In this document: one piece after another, positions 52,544 to 60,359 of the stretch
Position numbering within the stretch: position 1 is the first letter of the stretch
Layout of the letters: each line of letters begins with the position of its first letter
NCBI RefSeq assembly: GCF_016806835.2
Contig: NZ_CP086111.1
Coordinates: forward strand, 3,713,471-3,777,470
Direction: 5' to 3'
DNA from: Skermanella rosea
GTDB lineage: Bacteria; Pseudomonadota; Alphaproteobacteria; Azospirillales; Azospirillaceae
DNA: 64,000 nt
The notes under the pieces: generated by a model
Told to the model about the DNA's origin: nothing
Seen by the model: the letters and a program-made list of their open reading frames with translations, nothing else
The model's database searches: none
Position numbers and translations under genes: made by a program

Positions 52544-52976
52544 TTCCTGCCTCCCTTCCCTCGGGCCGGTTTTGCTATCCGGCCCTCTCCGGCGCCGGCG
52601 ACCGCCCTCCGGCGGTCCCGCGCCATCGCGGTAATATGAAGGCTCTGACTCCTGCCGCCGTCACCCGCGCCGGCAGGTCTCTCCGCTTACTCCGCCTTGC
52701 CGTCCCGACATTCCGCCCCCAACCACGTGGTGGTCCCGCCGGTCGCTTTCCCAGTCACATCAGCGCCGACGGTCGGTTCCAGGCTTCGCCACGAATGAGC
52801 AGGCTCGCCGAGCCACCCCGCCGAAACGGGTTCGTCATCCTATACGGACTGCCGGTTCGCCTCAGGTTGCTCCCCATCCCGCCTCGCGGCGACGCAGTTA
52901 CCTTCGGCTTCGAAGTCGTGACCTCCTTCGGTGCGGACTTGCACCACACTGACAAAACGTCCTCACGGACGCACTC

Positions 52977-53244
52977 ATACCCGGACTTGATCCGGGTATC
53001 TCCCTGCACGACGGCGCTGATGGAGTCTGCAAACGATGACCGGGTCAAGCCCGGTCATGACGGCAAAAAGGCGAATGCTATGGGGGAAAAGCGTCTCTAG
53101 GTTGGTTTAGCAAACACCGTGCCGGACAGCCGTGGGTCAAGCCCGGTCATGACGACAAAAGGGCGAATGCTCTGCGGGAAAAACGTCTCTAGGTTGGTTT
53201 AGCAACCACCGTGCCGGACAGCCGTGGATCAAGTCCGGCCATGG
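52977..53244. repeat. Hairpin intergenic repeats with a 92-bp tandem duplication
   Basis: This region is flanked by the intron. It holds the 5'-exon hairpin (52977-52999) and a rightward unit GACCGGG-TCAAG-CCCGGTC (53038-53055). Two near-identical 92-bp tandem units follow (53051-53142 and 53143-53234) plus the start of a third (53235-53244). Each unit runs CCGGTCATGACG...GGCGAATGCT...CGTCTCTAGGTTGGTTTAGCAA...ACCGTGCCGGACAGCCGTGG. The same GTGCCGGACAGCCG core is at 23319-23345 and, inverted, at 51041-51055. These are non-coding elements of one dispersed family. Confidence 0.8.
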
Positions 53245-53296
53245 CGAATGAAGGGCTTTGGCTTGTGCGCCCCGCTTCGGATCAGAACGCCATCGC

Positions 53297-53545
53297 TCAA
53301 CGGACGTCGTCGCCCACCATCTCCGACGGTCCGGGCAAGCCTTGGCCGTCGAGTTCCGTGGTATAGGGAGCCCTGTCCACCGGGCCGCTGCTGTACCCCA
53401 GCGGGTCGCGCAGGGTCGGCTCGCGGAACAGGGAGGCGTCGTCGGAAGATACCGGACTGGCCGGAGGCAGGTCCGTCGGAGCACAGGCTGTCACGATCAG
53501 CGCTCCCAGGACACCGAAGACGAATGCAGGCGCTTTGCCGGCCAT
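53297..53545 (-). CDS. Small lipoprotein
   Basis: This 82-residue protein starts MAGKAPAFVFGVLGALIVTACAPTDLPPASPV, with a lipobox at Cys21 and Ala after it. The mature chain is short and disordered (SSDDASLFREPTLRDPLGYSSGPVDRAPYTTELDGQGLPGPSEM). AGGAG lies 7 bases before ATG 53545. It is 85 bp downstream of the EF-hand gene in the same direction. No family recognised. Confidence 0.65.
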   Translation of the reverse strand: MAGKAPAFVFGVLGALIVTACAPTDLPPASPVSSDDASLFREPTLRDPLGYSSGPVDRAPYTTELDGQGLPGPSEMVGDDVR

Positions 53546-53630
53546 GCGCGAACTCCTGTCGTCGGTCGATGGCCGGCCGAAGCTGTTCGCGGCCGGCCAT
53601 CGAGCCTTGTTGCGGTGGTTCCGGGGTGCC

Positions 53631-53987
53631 TCAGAACAGTCCGTCCTCTTCCCAGTCGCCCCACTCGTTCTCGGCAAGCATGCCGTCCTCGTTGTCATCC
53701 AGGATGTTCCAGGAGCCATCGGCGAATTCGTCCTGGTCGATCCCGTCGTCATCGTTCAGGTCCCAGTCGCCGAACGAAAGCTGCTCGTCTCCACCCCAGT
53801 CCTCGGAGCCTGCGGCGAACTCCGTATCGTTGATGATCCCGTTCCCGTCATCGTCCCACTCGCCGAAAATGCCGGCGTCGCCGAGATTGGTATCGAAGGT
53901 TCCGCGGTCGATCAGGCCGTCGTCCTGCGCGAATGCGGTACCGGCGGCGAACAGGGCGGCGACGAACACGGCTGAAAGCTTGCGCAT
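53631..53987 (-). CDS. Secreted protein with three EF-hand calcium loops
   Basis: This 118-residue protein has a signal peptide (MRKLSAVFVAALFAAGTAFAQ), then three canonical 12-residue EF loops at about 45-56 (DDDGNGIINDTE), 76-87 (DLNDDDGIDQDE) and 97-108 (DDNEDGMLAENE). Each has acidic or Asn residues at positions 1, 3, 5 and a Glu at 12. W-rich linkers (DWGG, GDWDL, NEWGDWEEDG) separate them. It should bind Ca2+ in the periplasm or outside the cell. GAGGAGTG precedes ATG 53987. Confidence 0.85.
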   Translation of the reverse strand: MRKLSAVFVAALFAAGTAFAQDDGLIDRGTFDTNLGDAGIFGEWDDDGNGIINDTEFAAGSEDWGGDEQLSFGDWDLNDDDGIDQDEFADGSWNILDDNEDGMLAENEWGDWEEDGLF

Positions 53988-54199
53988 GGCTTCACTCCTC
54001 GGTCGATTGCATGACCTCCCAAGGGAGGTTTCTCGGGCAACCCTCGGGGGCGCTTCTCGTCGCAGAATCAATTCAGGCAAAAGAGGGGCATTTCACCGGG
54101 TCGCATCCGTGGCCAATCGTCTCCAAAGAGCCCTCCGGTCCAAGGGAACTTTCGCGCCTCGATCCGCTTCGATGAAGTAGGAATAGACTGGTTGATGAT

Positions 54200-55246
54200 G
54201 TGATCGTGAAAGACGTCGATCTATCCATCGGAACGACCTCCCCGACCGCCAGGACGCTGCGCTGGATCGCGCTGACGGCGCTGGCGCTGCTGGCGGTGTG
54301 GATCGCCGGCGGCTTCCTGCTGATCGGCTTCGCCGGCATCCTGGTCGCGATCATGCTCAGGGCCCTTGGCGATCAGCTCGCCCGGGCAACGGGCCTGAGC
54401 CGCGGCAAGACCGTCCTCATCGTGACCCTGGCCCTGATCCTCCTGATCGGGCTGACCTGCTGGCTTCTCGCTCCCCGCCTGGCATCCCAGGTCGACGAAC
54501 TCTGGCAGACGATCCCGCAATCCATCGACCAGCTGCGGGCCAGGCTGTCGAACTATTCCTGGAGCGAGACGCTGTTCCGCCAGTTCGATCCGGACCGCCT
54601 CAACCTGGACAGCGGATCGATCCTGGGGAGGCTTTCCGGCGCCGCATCCTCGGTCATGAGCTTCCTGGGGACGCTGGTGGTCGTCTGTTTCATCGGGCTT
54701 TACCTGGCACTCGACACCAGGCTTTACAGGAGCGGCCTGGTCCGGCTGTTTCCGCCAAGCTACCGGCCCCGGGTCGACCGGATCCTGGACGAACTCGGGC
54801 GCCTGCTGAAATGGTGGCTCATAGGCCGGGGGATCTCCATGGTCGCGACCGGCGTCCTGACCGGGCTGGGCCTCTGGCTGCTCGGTATTCCGCTGGCGCT
54901 GACGCTGGCGCTGCTGGCCGCGGCGCTGACCTTCGTGCCCTATGTCGGCGCGATCCTGTCGGCCATCCCCGCCCTGCTTCTGGGGCTTGTGCAGAGCCCG
55001 ACCATGGTGCTCTATGTCTCGCTTCTCTACGTCGTCGTCCAGCTGGTCGAGGGCTACCTGCTGACACCGTTGATCCAGCAGGAAACGGTAGCCCTGCCGC
55101 CCGCACTCACGATCGCTTCCCTGGTCCTTTTCGGCGCCCTGCTCGGCCCGCTCGGGCTGATGCTCGGAACGCCGCTGGCGGCGGCCGGCATCGTCCTGGT
55201 CCGTATGGCCTATGTGGAGGATGTCCTGGAACGGGATGAAACCTGA
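54200..55246 (+). CDS. AI-2E-family (PerM/YdiK-like) membrane permease
   Basis: This 348-residue protein has about seven helices. Family features are GFAGILVAIMLRALGDQLARATGLSRGKTVLIVTLALIL, a soluble loop rich in Gln and Leu, TLVVVCFIGLYLALDTRLYRSGLVRLFPPSYRPRVDRILDELGRLLKWWLIGRGISMVATG, and LALLAAALTFVPYVGAILSAIPALLLGL. Members export small molecules or ions (AI-2 in one case; others Na+/H+). It starts at GTG 54200. It faces the EF-hand gene divergently across 212 bp. Confidence 0.88.
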   Translation: MIVKDVDLSIGTTSPTARTLRWIALTALALLAVWIAGGFLLIGFAGILVAIMLRALGDQLARATGLSRGKTVLIVTLALILLIGLTCWLLAPRLASQVDELWQTIPQSIDQLRARLSNYSWSETLFRQFDPDRLNLDSGSILGRLSGAASSVMSFLGTLVVVCFIGLYLALDTRLYRSGLVRLFPPSYRPRVDRILDELGRLLKWWLIGRGISMVATGVLTGLGLWLLGIPLALTLALLAAALTFVPYVGAILSAIPALLLGLVQSPTMVLYVSLLYVVVQLVEGYLLTPLIQQETVALPPALTIASLVLFGALLGPLGLMLGTPLAAAGIVLVRMAYVEDVLERDET

Positions 55247-55267
55247 ACGCCCCGGCGGACGGCCGGA

Positions 55268-55292
55268 ACCGCGCCGGCACTGCCGGCGCGGT
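55268..55292. terminator. Bidirectional hairpin terminator
   Basis: ACCGCGCCGGC and GCCGGCGCGGT form a perfect 11-bp stem with a three-base loop, placed between the convergent AI-2E permease and DegP genes. There is no T-run, so efficiency is uncertain. Confidence 0.55.
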
Positions 55293-55350
55293 CCAAACAC
55301 TTCCCAACGATCCTACCGTCGTCTCCGGACGGTTTCGGCCCGTACTGGGA

Positions 55351-56859
55351 TCAGCCTGTCTGCCCGTCGATCGGCAGCGGCACGAAAATGGAATTCCCGT
55401 CCCGCTGACGCAGCAGCAGCACATGGTCCTGATCGGCATCGCGCGCCCGCTTGACCGCGTTCGCCACGTCGCCCGGTCCGTCGACGTTCTGACGGCCCGC
55501 CTGGGTGATCAGGTCGCCTGGACGCAGGCCCCGCATCGCCGCCGGGCTGTTGGGCTTGACCTGGACGACCACCGCCCCGCTGGCATCGGAACCCAGATCG
55601 AAGCGCTTGCGCATTTCCGGCGACACCGGGGCCAGCGTCAGTCCGAGAGGGCCTTCCTGCCCGCTGCCGCTCTCGCCCTCCGTCTGCGCCTCGGCCGACC
55701 GGGTCTCCTCCAGCTGCGTGATGGTGGTGTTCAGGGTCCGGCTCTTTCCGTCACGAAGCACGGTGATGCCGACCTGCTTGCCGATATCGGTCTGGGCGAC
55801 CGTCCGGCTGAGCTCGCGGGGGCCTTCCAGCTGCCGGCCGTCGAACTGGGTGATGACGTCCCCCTGCTCGATACCGGCCTTGGCCGCCGGGCTGTCCGGC
55901 GTCACCTGCGCGACCAGGGCGCCACGCTGCTGATCGAGGCCGAGCGCTTCGGCAATCTCCGGCGTGACCGGCTGGATCGCGACGCCGAGCCAGCCGCGCG
56001 TCACCTTGCCGGTCTCCCGCAGCTCCGCGATGATCGGCTGGGCAACCTCCGCCGGGACGGCGAAGCCGATGCCGATGTTGCCGCCCGACTGCGAGAAGAT
56101 CGCGGTGTTCACCCCGATCACTTCGCCCGCCATGTTGAACATGGGGCCGCCGGAATTGCCCCGGTTGATCGCCGCGTCGGTCTGGAGGAAATCGTCGTAC
56201 GGCCCAGCCCCGATGTCGCGCGCGCGGGCCGAGATGATGCCCGCGGTCACGGTGCCGCCAAGCCCGAAGGGATTGCCGATCGCCAGCACCCAGTCGCCGA
56301 TCCGCATCTGGTCCGAGTTTCCCCAGGCCACGGCCGGCAGCGAGCCCGCGCCATCGATCTTCAGGAGCGCCAAGTCGGTCTTGGGATCGGTGCCGACGAT
56401 CTTGGCGGTGAACTCCCGCTCGTCCTGGAGCACGACCTTCACCTCGTCGGCCTTGCTGACCACGTGGTTGTTCGTCACGACGTAGCCGGACGGGTCGATG
56501 ATGAAACCGGATCCCAGCGCCGTGGCCGGGGGCGAGGGTTGCTGCGGCCCATCCCCGTTCCCACCCGGACCGAACCGCCGGAAGAAGTCCTCGAACGGAA
56601 TGCCGGGCGGAAGATCGAACTGCGGGAAGCCCGGCGGCAGGCCGAACCCGGGTCCGCCCCCGCTTTCGTCGTCCCCTGCCTGTTGATTGGAGGTGGCGGT
56701 GATGGTGACGACGCTGGGAAGTTTGCTCTGCGCCAGGTCGGCGAAGCTCGCCGGAGCATCGGCCTGCTGGGCGGATACCGTGCCGGTACCGACCAGGGTC
56801 AGGGACAAGGCGAGAACGCAGTGCCGCGAAGCCCGCATGAGAGATGGAGAGACGAACAT
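55351..56859 (-). CDS. degP: Do-family periplasmic serine protease, two PDZ domains
   Basis: This 502-residue protease/chaperone has a signal peptide (CVLALSLTLVGTGTVSAQ) and a Gly/Pro-rich LA-type insert (residues 60-110). The protease domain has His132 (TNNHVV), Asp162 (KTDLALL) and Ser236 (GNSGGPM). PDZ1 begins RGWLGVAIQPVTPEIAEALGL and PDZ2 GPLGLTLAPVSPEMRKRFDL. It degrades or refolds damaged envelope proteins. ATG 56859 has GAGGAAC about 8 bases upstream. Its position among secreted PRC proteins suggests envelope-stress control. Confidence 0.93.
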   Translation of the reverse strand: MFVSPSLMRASRHCVLALSLTLVGTGTVSAQQADAPASFADLAQSKLPSVVTITATSNQQAGDDESGGGPGFGLPPGFPQFDLPPGIPFEDFFRRFGPGGNGDGPQQPSPPATALGSGFIIDPSGYVVTNNHVVSKADEVKVVLQDEREFTAKIVGTDPKTDLALLKIDGAGSLPAVAWGNSDQMRIGDWVLAIGNPFGLGGTVTAGIISARARDIGAGPYDDFLQTDAAINRGNSGGPMFNMAGEVIGVNTAIFSQSGGNIGIGFAVPAEVAQPIIAELRETGKVTRGWLGVAIQPVTPEIAEALGLDQQRGALVAQVTPDSPAAKAGIEQGDVITQFDGRQLEGPRELSRTVAQTDIGKQVGITVLRDGKSRTLNTTITQLEETRSAEAQTEGESGSGQEGPLGLTLAPVSPEMRKRFDLGSDASGAVVVQVKPNSPAAMRGLRPGDLITQAGRQNVDGPGDVANAVKRARDADQDHVLLLRQRDGNSIFVPLPIDGQTG

Positions 56860-57079
56860 CGGATGTTCCTCGATCGGTGTTTCCGGGTGAGTTTCGATAA
56901 TGCTCCGAACACCAGCGCCTCGGGTCGAGCGGCGACCCCGAGCGACAGCAGGTTCGATGCGGGAGGCCGGGTACCGGCTCCTCCCGTGGTACCCGGCTAA
57001 CTCCGCGGGCACCGCCCGGTTCCAGCCTTTTTCAGCCCCGATTTACCCTTGTCGCATCCGTCCGAGCGGCGGCGGATAC

Positions 57080-57970
57080 TCAGTCCGGAAGGGCTTCGGT
57101 CATCTTGGCGTAGTCGAAAGCCGGAAGGCCGGCGATCACCTGTTCGGTCAGCGGAACCGTCAGGATCCTGCCCCCGGGCTCCACCACGACGGAGCGCCAG
57201 GGTACGGCGCGGAGGGTACCGGCTTCGTCATCCCGGAACACCACGGCTTTCAAGGCGGCATCGCTTCCGGCGATGAGATCGTCCACCGTGCCGACCGGCA
57301 CGTCGCCGTCGATCTCCAGCGCCGAGCCGACGAGTTCGGAGACATGCCACTGCCGGCCGATGCTCTCGGGACGCTCGACCGGCCCGATCGGCTGGCCGGG
57401 AGCGGTTTCCCGCAGGTTCCGCGCGTTCAGGGGTATTTCGGCCGTTCGAAACCCCTCGTTCACCTCGACCATGTTCCAGCCGAGGCTGAACCGGCCACCC
57501 TCCATCGGCGGTGCGGCGGCGCCGGGCTGGATCACGACCCATTCGAGGTCGCCGGGAAACCCGATCGTGACGTCCGCGATGGTGCCGACGGGTTTCTCCC
57601 CGCCTCCGACGACGGGAAGGCCGATCAGCCGGCTGAGCCTGAACCCGGTGTAGAAGTCGTCGTAACTGTAGTCACCGATCGCCACCGGTTCCTCGCGCGG
57701 CGGGGAAGCGGGATCCTGTGCGGCGGCGCTCTGCGTTGCGCCGAGCATGGCGACCAGGTCGTCCACGGTTCCGACCGTCTTGCCGCCCGGCCCCGATACG
57801 CCGGCGCCCAGCATGTCCCTTACGAGAAGCTTGTCCTGGGCGGCGGAGCCGAGCGTTTCCGCAGCGCTCTTCGCGGCGGAGGTGAGGTCGGTCATCGTCT
57901 GCGCCGTGGCCGGTGGCGACTGCAACGAAGCCGCGGCAAGGATCAGCGCCGGTACGAAGGAGGCTCGCAT
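57080..57970 (-). CDS. Secreted protein with three PRC-barrel-like segments
   Basis: This 296-residue protein has a signal peptide (SFVPALILAAASLQSPPATAQ). Three PRC-like units follow: LLVRDMLGAGVSGPGGKTVGTVDDLVAML; RLSRLIGLPVVGGGEKPVGTIADVTIGFPGDLEWVVIQPG...FSLGWNMVEV; and WHVSELVGSALEIDGDVPVGTVDDLIAGSDAALKAVVFRDDEAGTLRAVPWRSVVVEPG. The last two are most convincing. It lies 220 bp upstream of degP on the same strand, with a promoter possible in between. It probably acts in the periplasm or envelope. Confidence 0.78.
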   Translation of the reverse strand: MRASFVPALILAAASLQSPPATAQTMTDLTSAAKSAAETLGSAAQDKLLVRDMLGAGVSGPGGKTVGTVDDLVAMLGATQSAAAQDPASPPREEPVAIGDYSYDDFYTGFRLSRLIGLPVVGGGEKPVGTIADVTIGFPGDLEWVVIQPGAAAPPMEGGRFSLGWNMVEVNEGFRTAEIPLNARNLRETAPGQPIGPVERPESIGRQWHVSELVGSALEIDGDVPVGTVDDLIAGSDAALKAVVFRDDEAGTLRAVPWRSVVVEPGGRILTVPLTEQVIAGLPAFDYAKMTEALPD

Positions 57971-58131
57971 GGTTTCCTCGAAACATTTTCCTCGAAGGAC
58001 GGGGCATTCATTGGCGTAACTCCGGTCCCTGGATCGGGTTCCCTGTTTTGCCGAGGCGCCCCGACCGCCGTTCCCGGGATCCGGGCGATCCCCGGACCGT
58101 TGCCGAAGGGCGATGCCAGAAGGAGGATTGG

Positions 58132-58410
58132 ATGCCCGCGATCGCCCGTACCCTCGCCATCATCGGCTACGCCGCGGTCGGCGGCGGCTTGGTCACCGCG
58201 GCCGGGCTGGCGCTCTCGCTGGACGGCTGGATGGCGATCGGCGCCGCCCTGCTGAGCGGATTCGCCGGCATCTACGCAGGCGCCATGGCCCTCGGATTCG
58301 CGGCCAACCTGCGGATCCTGTCGGCCCTGCTCGACCGGCAGACGGAAACCCCGCCGAACGCCGCCGGCCCCGAAGAGCGTGCCCCTTCCGCGGGCGGCGG
58401 AGACCCGTGA
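58132..58410 (+). CDS. Small two-TM membrane protein
   Basis: This 92-residue protein has two hydrophobic helices (TLAIIGYAAVGGGLVTAAGLALSL and MAIGAALLSGFAGIYAGAMALGFA) and a short polar tail (LLDRQTETPPNAAGPEERAPS). AGGAGG lies 6 bases before ATG 58132. It diverges from the PRC gene at 57080-57970. No family recognised. Confidence 0.65.
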   Translation: MPAIARTLAIIGYAAVGGGLVTAAGLALSLDGWMAIGAALLSGFAGIYAGAMALGFAANLRILSALLDRQTETPPNAAGPEERAPSAGGGDP

Positions 58411-58544
58411 GCCGCATCGGCCGGCTCCCGCCCGTCCATCCCGCGGAAGGTCGAACTCGCTTAAGAATCGGGGAACCGTCCAGGCACATGGCCGGTTCTC
58501 CAAAGAGTTGCTCAGGAAAATAGAAAAAATCCGAGGAGGAAACG

Positions 58545-59681
58545 ATGCTCACAAGGTTCGCGTCGCTGGCCGTCGGAGTGGCCATGTCGCTGGCTGCGTC
58601 ACCGGCATTCGCGCAGTTCGGGGCGCCCGGCCAGGGATCGGGCAATTCCGCCCAGGCGCCGGCCGCGCCGGAGCTGTCGCCACCGCCCGAGATCACCGGC
58701 GACGTGGTCACCGGAGACCTTCCGTCGCAGACACTGAAGTTCGGCATCGGCCTGGCCGAGACGTCGCCCCAGTACCGGTCGGTCAAGTATTTCTCCGACA
58801 TCCTGGACAAGCGCACCGGAGGCAAGCTCAAGGTCCAGATCTTCCCCAACAGCCAGGTCGGCGACGACGCGCAGATGATGCAGGCGCTTCAGAGCGGCAC
58901 GCTGGAAATGACCTATCCCTCCACGTCCCCGGCAGCCTCCCTCGTGCCCGAACTTCAGGTGTTCGACCTGCCGTTCCTGTTCGGGGACCGCAAGGCCGCC
59001 TACGCGGTGATGGACAGCGACCTGGGCCAGGAGCTGCTGGACAAGTTCGAGGGGACCGGGATCAAGGCGCTGGCGTTCGCCGAGAACGGATTCCGCGAGC
59101 TTACCAACAAGGTGCGGCCGGTGACCAAGCCGGCGGACGTCGGGGGCCTGAACGTCGGCGGGCTCAAGATCCGGACCATGCAGAACCCGGTGCAGGTCGA
59201 TATCTGGAAGACGCTGGGCGCCAACCCCACGCCGATGGCGTTCGGCGAGGTGTTCAGCGCCATGGAGCAGGGGGTCATCGACGGCCAGGAAAACCCGTGG
59301 AGCACGATCCTGACCTCCAACTTCTTCGAGGTCCAGCCCTACGGCACCGAGACCAGGCACGTCTACACGCCCTTCATCATCATGATCTCCCAGCGGGTCT
59401 GGGACAACCTGCCCGAGCCCTACAAGAGGGTCGTCCAGGAAGCGGCGGACAAGAGCGCCCAGTACGAGCGGAGGATCAGCGCCGAGTACGACGACTGGTC
59501 CAAGGCCCAACTGAAGCAGCGCGGCATGCAGATCGCCGAACTGTCGCCGGAGCAACGCGCCGCTTTCCGGGAGGCGACGAAGCCGGTCTATGAGCAGTGG
59601 GCGCCGCGCATCGGCACCGACCTCGTCGATCGCGTCCAGAAGATCGCCGAGGGAGCGGAGGAAAGCGCCGCGACCAAGTGA
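58545..59681 (+). CDS. dctP: TRAP transporter substrate-binding protein (DctP family)
   Basis: This 378-residue periplasmic protein has a signal peptide (LAVGVAMSLAASPAFA) and then an unusual 40-residue Gly/Ala/Pro-rich linker before the domain starts at LKFGIGLAETSPQYRSVKYFSDILDKRTGGKLKVQIFPNSQVGDDAQMMQALQSGTLEM. Family marks: FDLPFLF, LGANPTPMAFGEVFSAMEQGVIDGQENPWSTIL (the Arg/Asn carboxylate site region) and VYTPFIIMISQRVWDNLP. It should bind a C4-dicarboxylate or other organic acid. Confidence 0.93.
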   Translation: MLTRFASLAVGVAMSLAASPAFAQFGAPGQGSGNSAQAPAAPELSPPPEITGDVVTGDLPSQTLKFGIGLAETSPQYRSVKYFSDILDKRTGGKLKVQIFPNSQVGDDAQMMQALQSGTLEMTYPSTSPAASLVPELQVFDLPFLFGDRKAAYAVMDSDLGQELLDKFEGTGIKALAFAENGFRELTNKVRPVTKPADVGGLNVGGLKIRTMQNPVQVDIWKTLGANPTPMAFGEVFSAMEQGVIDGQENPWSTILTSNFFEVQPYGTETRHVYTPFIIMISQRVWDNLPEPYKRVVQEAADKSAQYERRISAEYDDWSKAQLKQRGMQIAELSPEQRAAFREATKPVYEQWAPRIGTDLVDRVQKIAEGAEESAATK

Positions 59682-59715
59682 GGCGACGGCCGGCCGACGG
59701 CGCTCGGCCGGCACA

Positions 59716-59758
59716 ATCCCGGCGCGTGACATCCCGGCGCGTACATCCCGGCGCGTAC
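59716..59758 (+). repeat. 14-bp tandem repeat before dctQ
   Basis: ATCCCGGCGCGT(G)AC occurs three times in a row (15, 14 and 14 bp) in the 90 bp between dctP and dctQ, ending 13 bases before the dctQ ATG. It may affect the coupling of the small permease to the binding protein. Confidence 0.6.
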
Positions 59759-59771
59759 ATCAAGGTGAACC

Positions 59772-60356
59772 ATGGAAAATGACCTGGACGAGGGCGGCAG
59801 CGCCGAACCGTTGCCCCTGCCCTTCCGCATCATCGAAACGCTGTTCGGCAGCATCCTGGCGCTGCTGTTCATCACGCTGATCTGTACGGTCGGGGCCAAC
59901 GTGGCGGGGCGGTTCCTGTTCAACTACTCCCTGGCCTGGGCCGACGAGCTGTCACGCTTCATCTTCATCTGGCTGATCTTCCTGGGTGCAGCACTGGCCT
60001 ACCTGCGCAGCGAGCACATCGCCGTCGACTATGTCGAACAGAAGCTGACGAGCACCAGGGCGCGGGCCGCGATGCGGCTGCTGCAGGACCTGCTGGTCCT
60101 GTTCGTGCTGGCGATGTTCCTCTGGGGAGCCTGGCAGGTGCTCTCCACCTACACCGGACACTCGGCACTGCTTCAGGTCCCCATGAGCTGGATCAACGCG
60201 TCCGTCCCGGTGGCGGTCGTGATCATGGCCCTGATGTGCTTCTACCACATCGCCCGCCATCTCCGCGGCCTCACGTCGAAGGACGATCCGGGACTGGCTC
60301 CCGACGAGGGCCGGTCCGGGGATGCGCAGTTCGTAAAAGTCTACAGGGGGGAATGA
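59772..60356 (+). CDS. dctQ: TRAP transporter small membrane subunit (DctQ)
   Basis: This 194-residue protein has four helices: FGSILALLFITLICTVGANVAGRFLFNYSLAWADELSRFIFIWLIFLGAALAYLRSEHIAVDYVEQ with the typical AWADELSR-F-WLxFLGA line, LLVLFVLAMFLWGAW and VPVAVVIMALMCFY. The C-terminal tail extends about 30 residues beyond the family's usual end. It pairs with DctM, whose gene starts 3 bp later. Confidence 0.94.
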   Translation: MENDLDEGGSAEPLPLPFRIIETLFGSILALLFITLICTVGANVAGRFLFNYSLAWADELSRFIFIWLIFLGAALAYLRSEHIAVDYVEQKLTSTRARAAMRLLQDLLVLFVLAMFLWGAWQVLSTYTGHSALLQVPMSWINASVPVAVVIMALMCFYHIARHLRGLTSKDDPGLAPDEGRSGDAQFVKVYRGE

Positions 60357-60359
60357 GCG

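Larger units (their letters stand above)
51112..52974 (-). mobile_element. Complete group II intron, class C-like, in an intergenic hairpin repeat
   Basis: This 1863-bp intron lies on the minus strand. The 5' end reads GTGCGTCCGTGAGG (GTGCG consensus) directly after exon ...GGGTATGA. The 3' end has domain V at 51146-51179, a domain VI stem and CCCCTAT before exon CGAACCGAAGG. An intron-free sister repeat at 23245-23286 runs straight from hairpin-ATGA to CGAACCGAAGGAGAAAA, which fixes both ends. The 5' exon is a 9-bp stem with a TCAAG loop (52977-52999), matching the class C habit of inserting just after hairpins. The encoded protein lacks an endonuclease domain. Confidence 0.9.
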
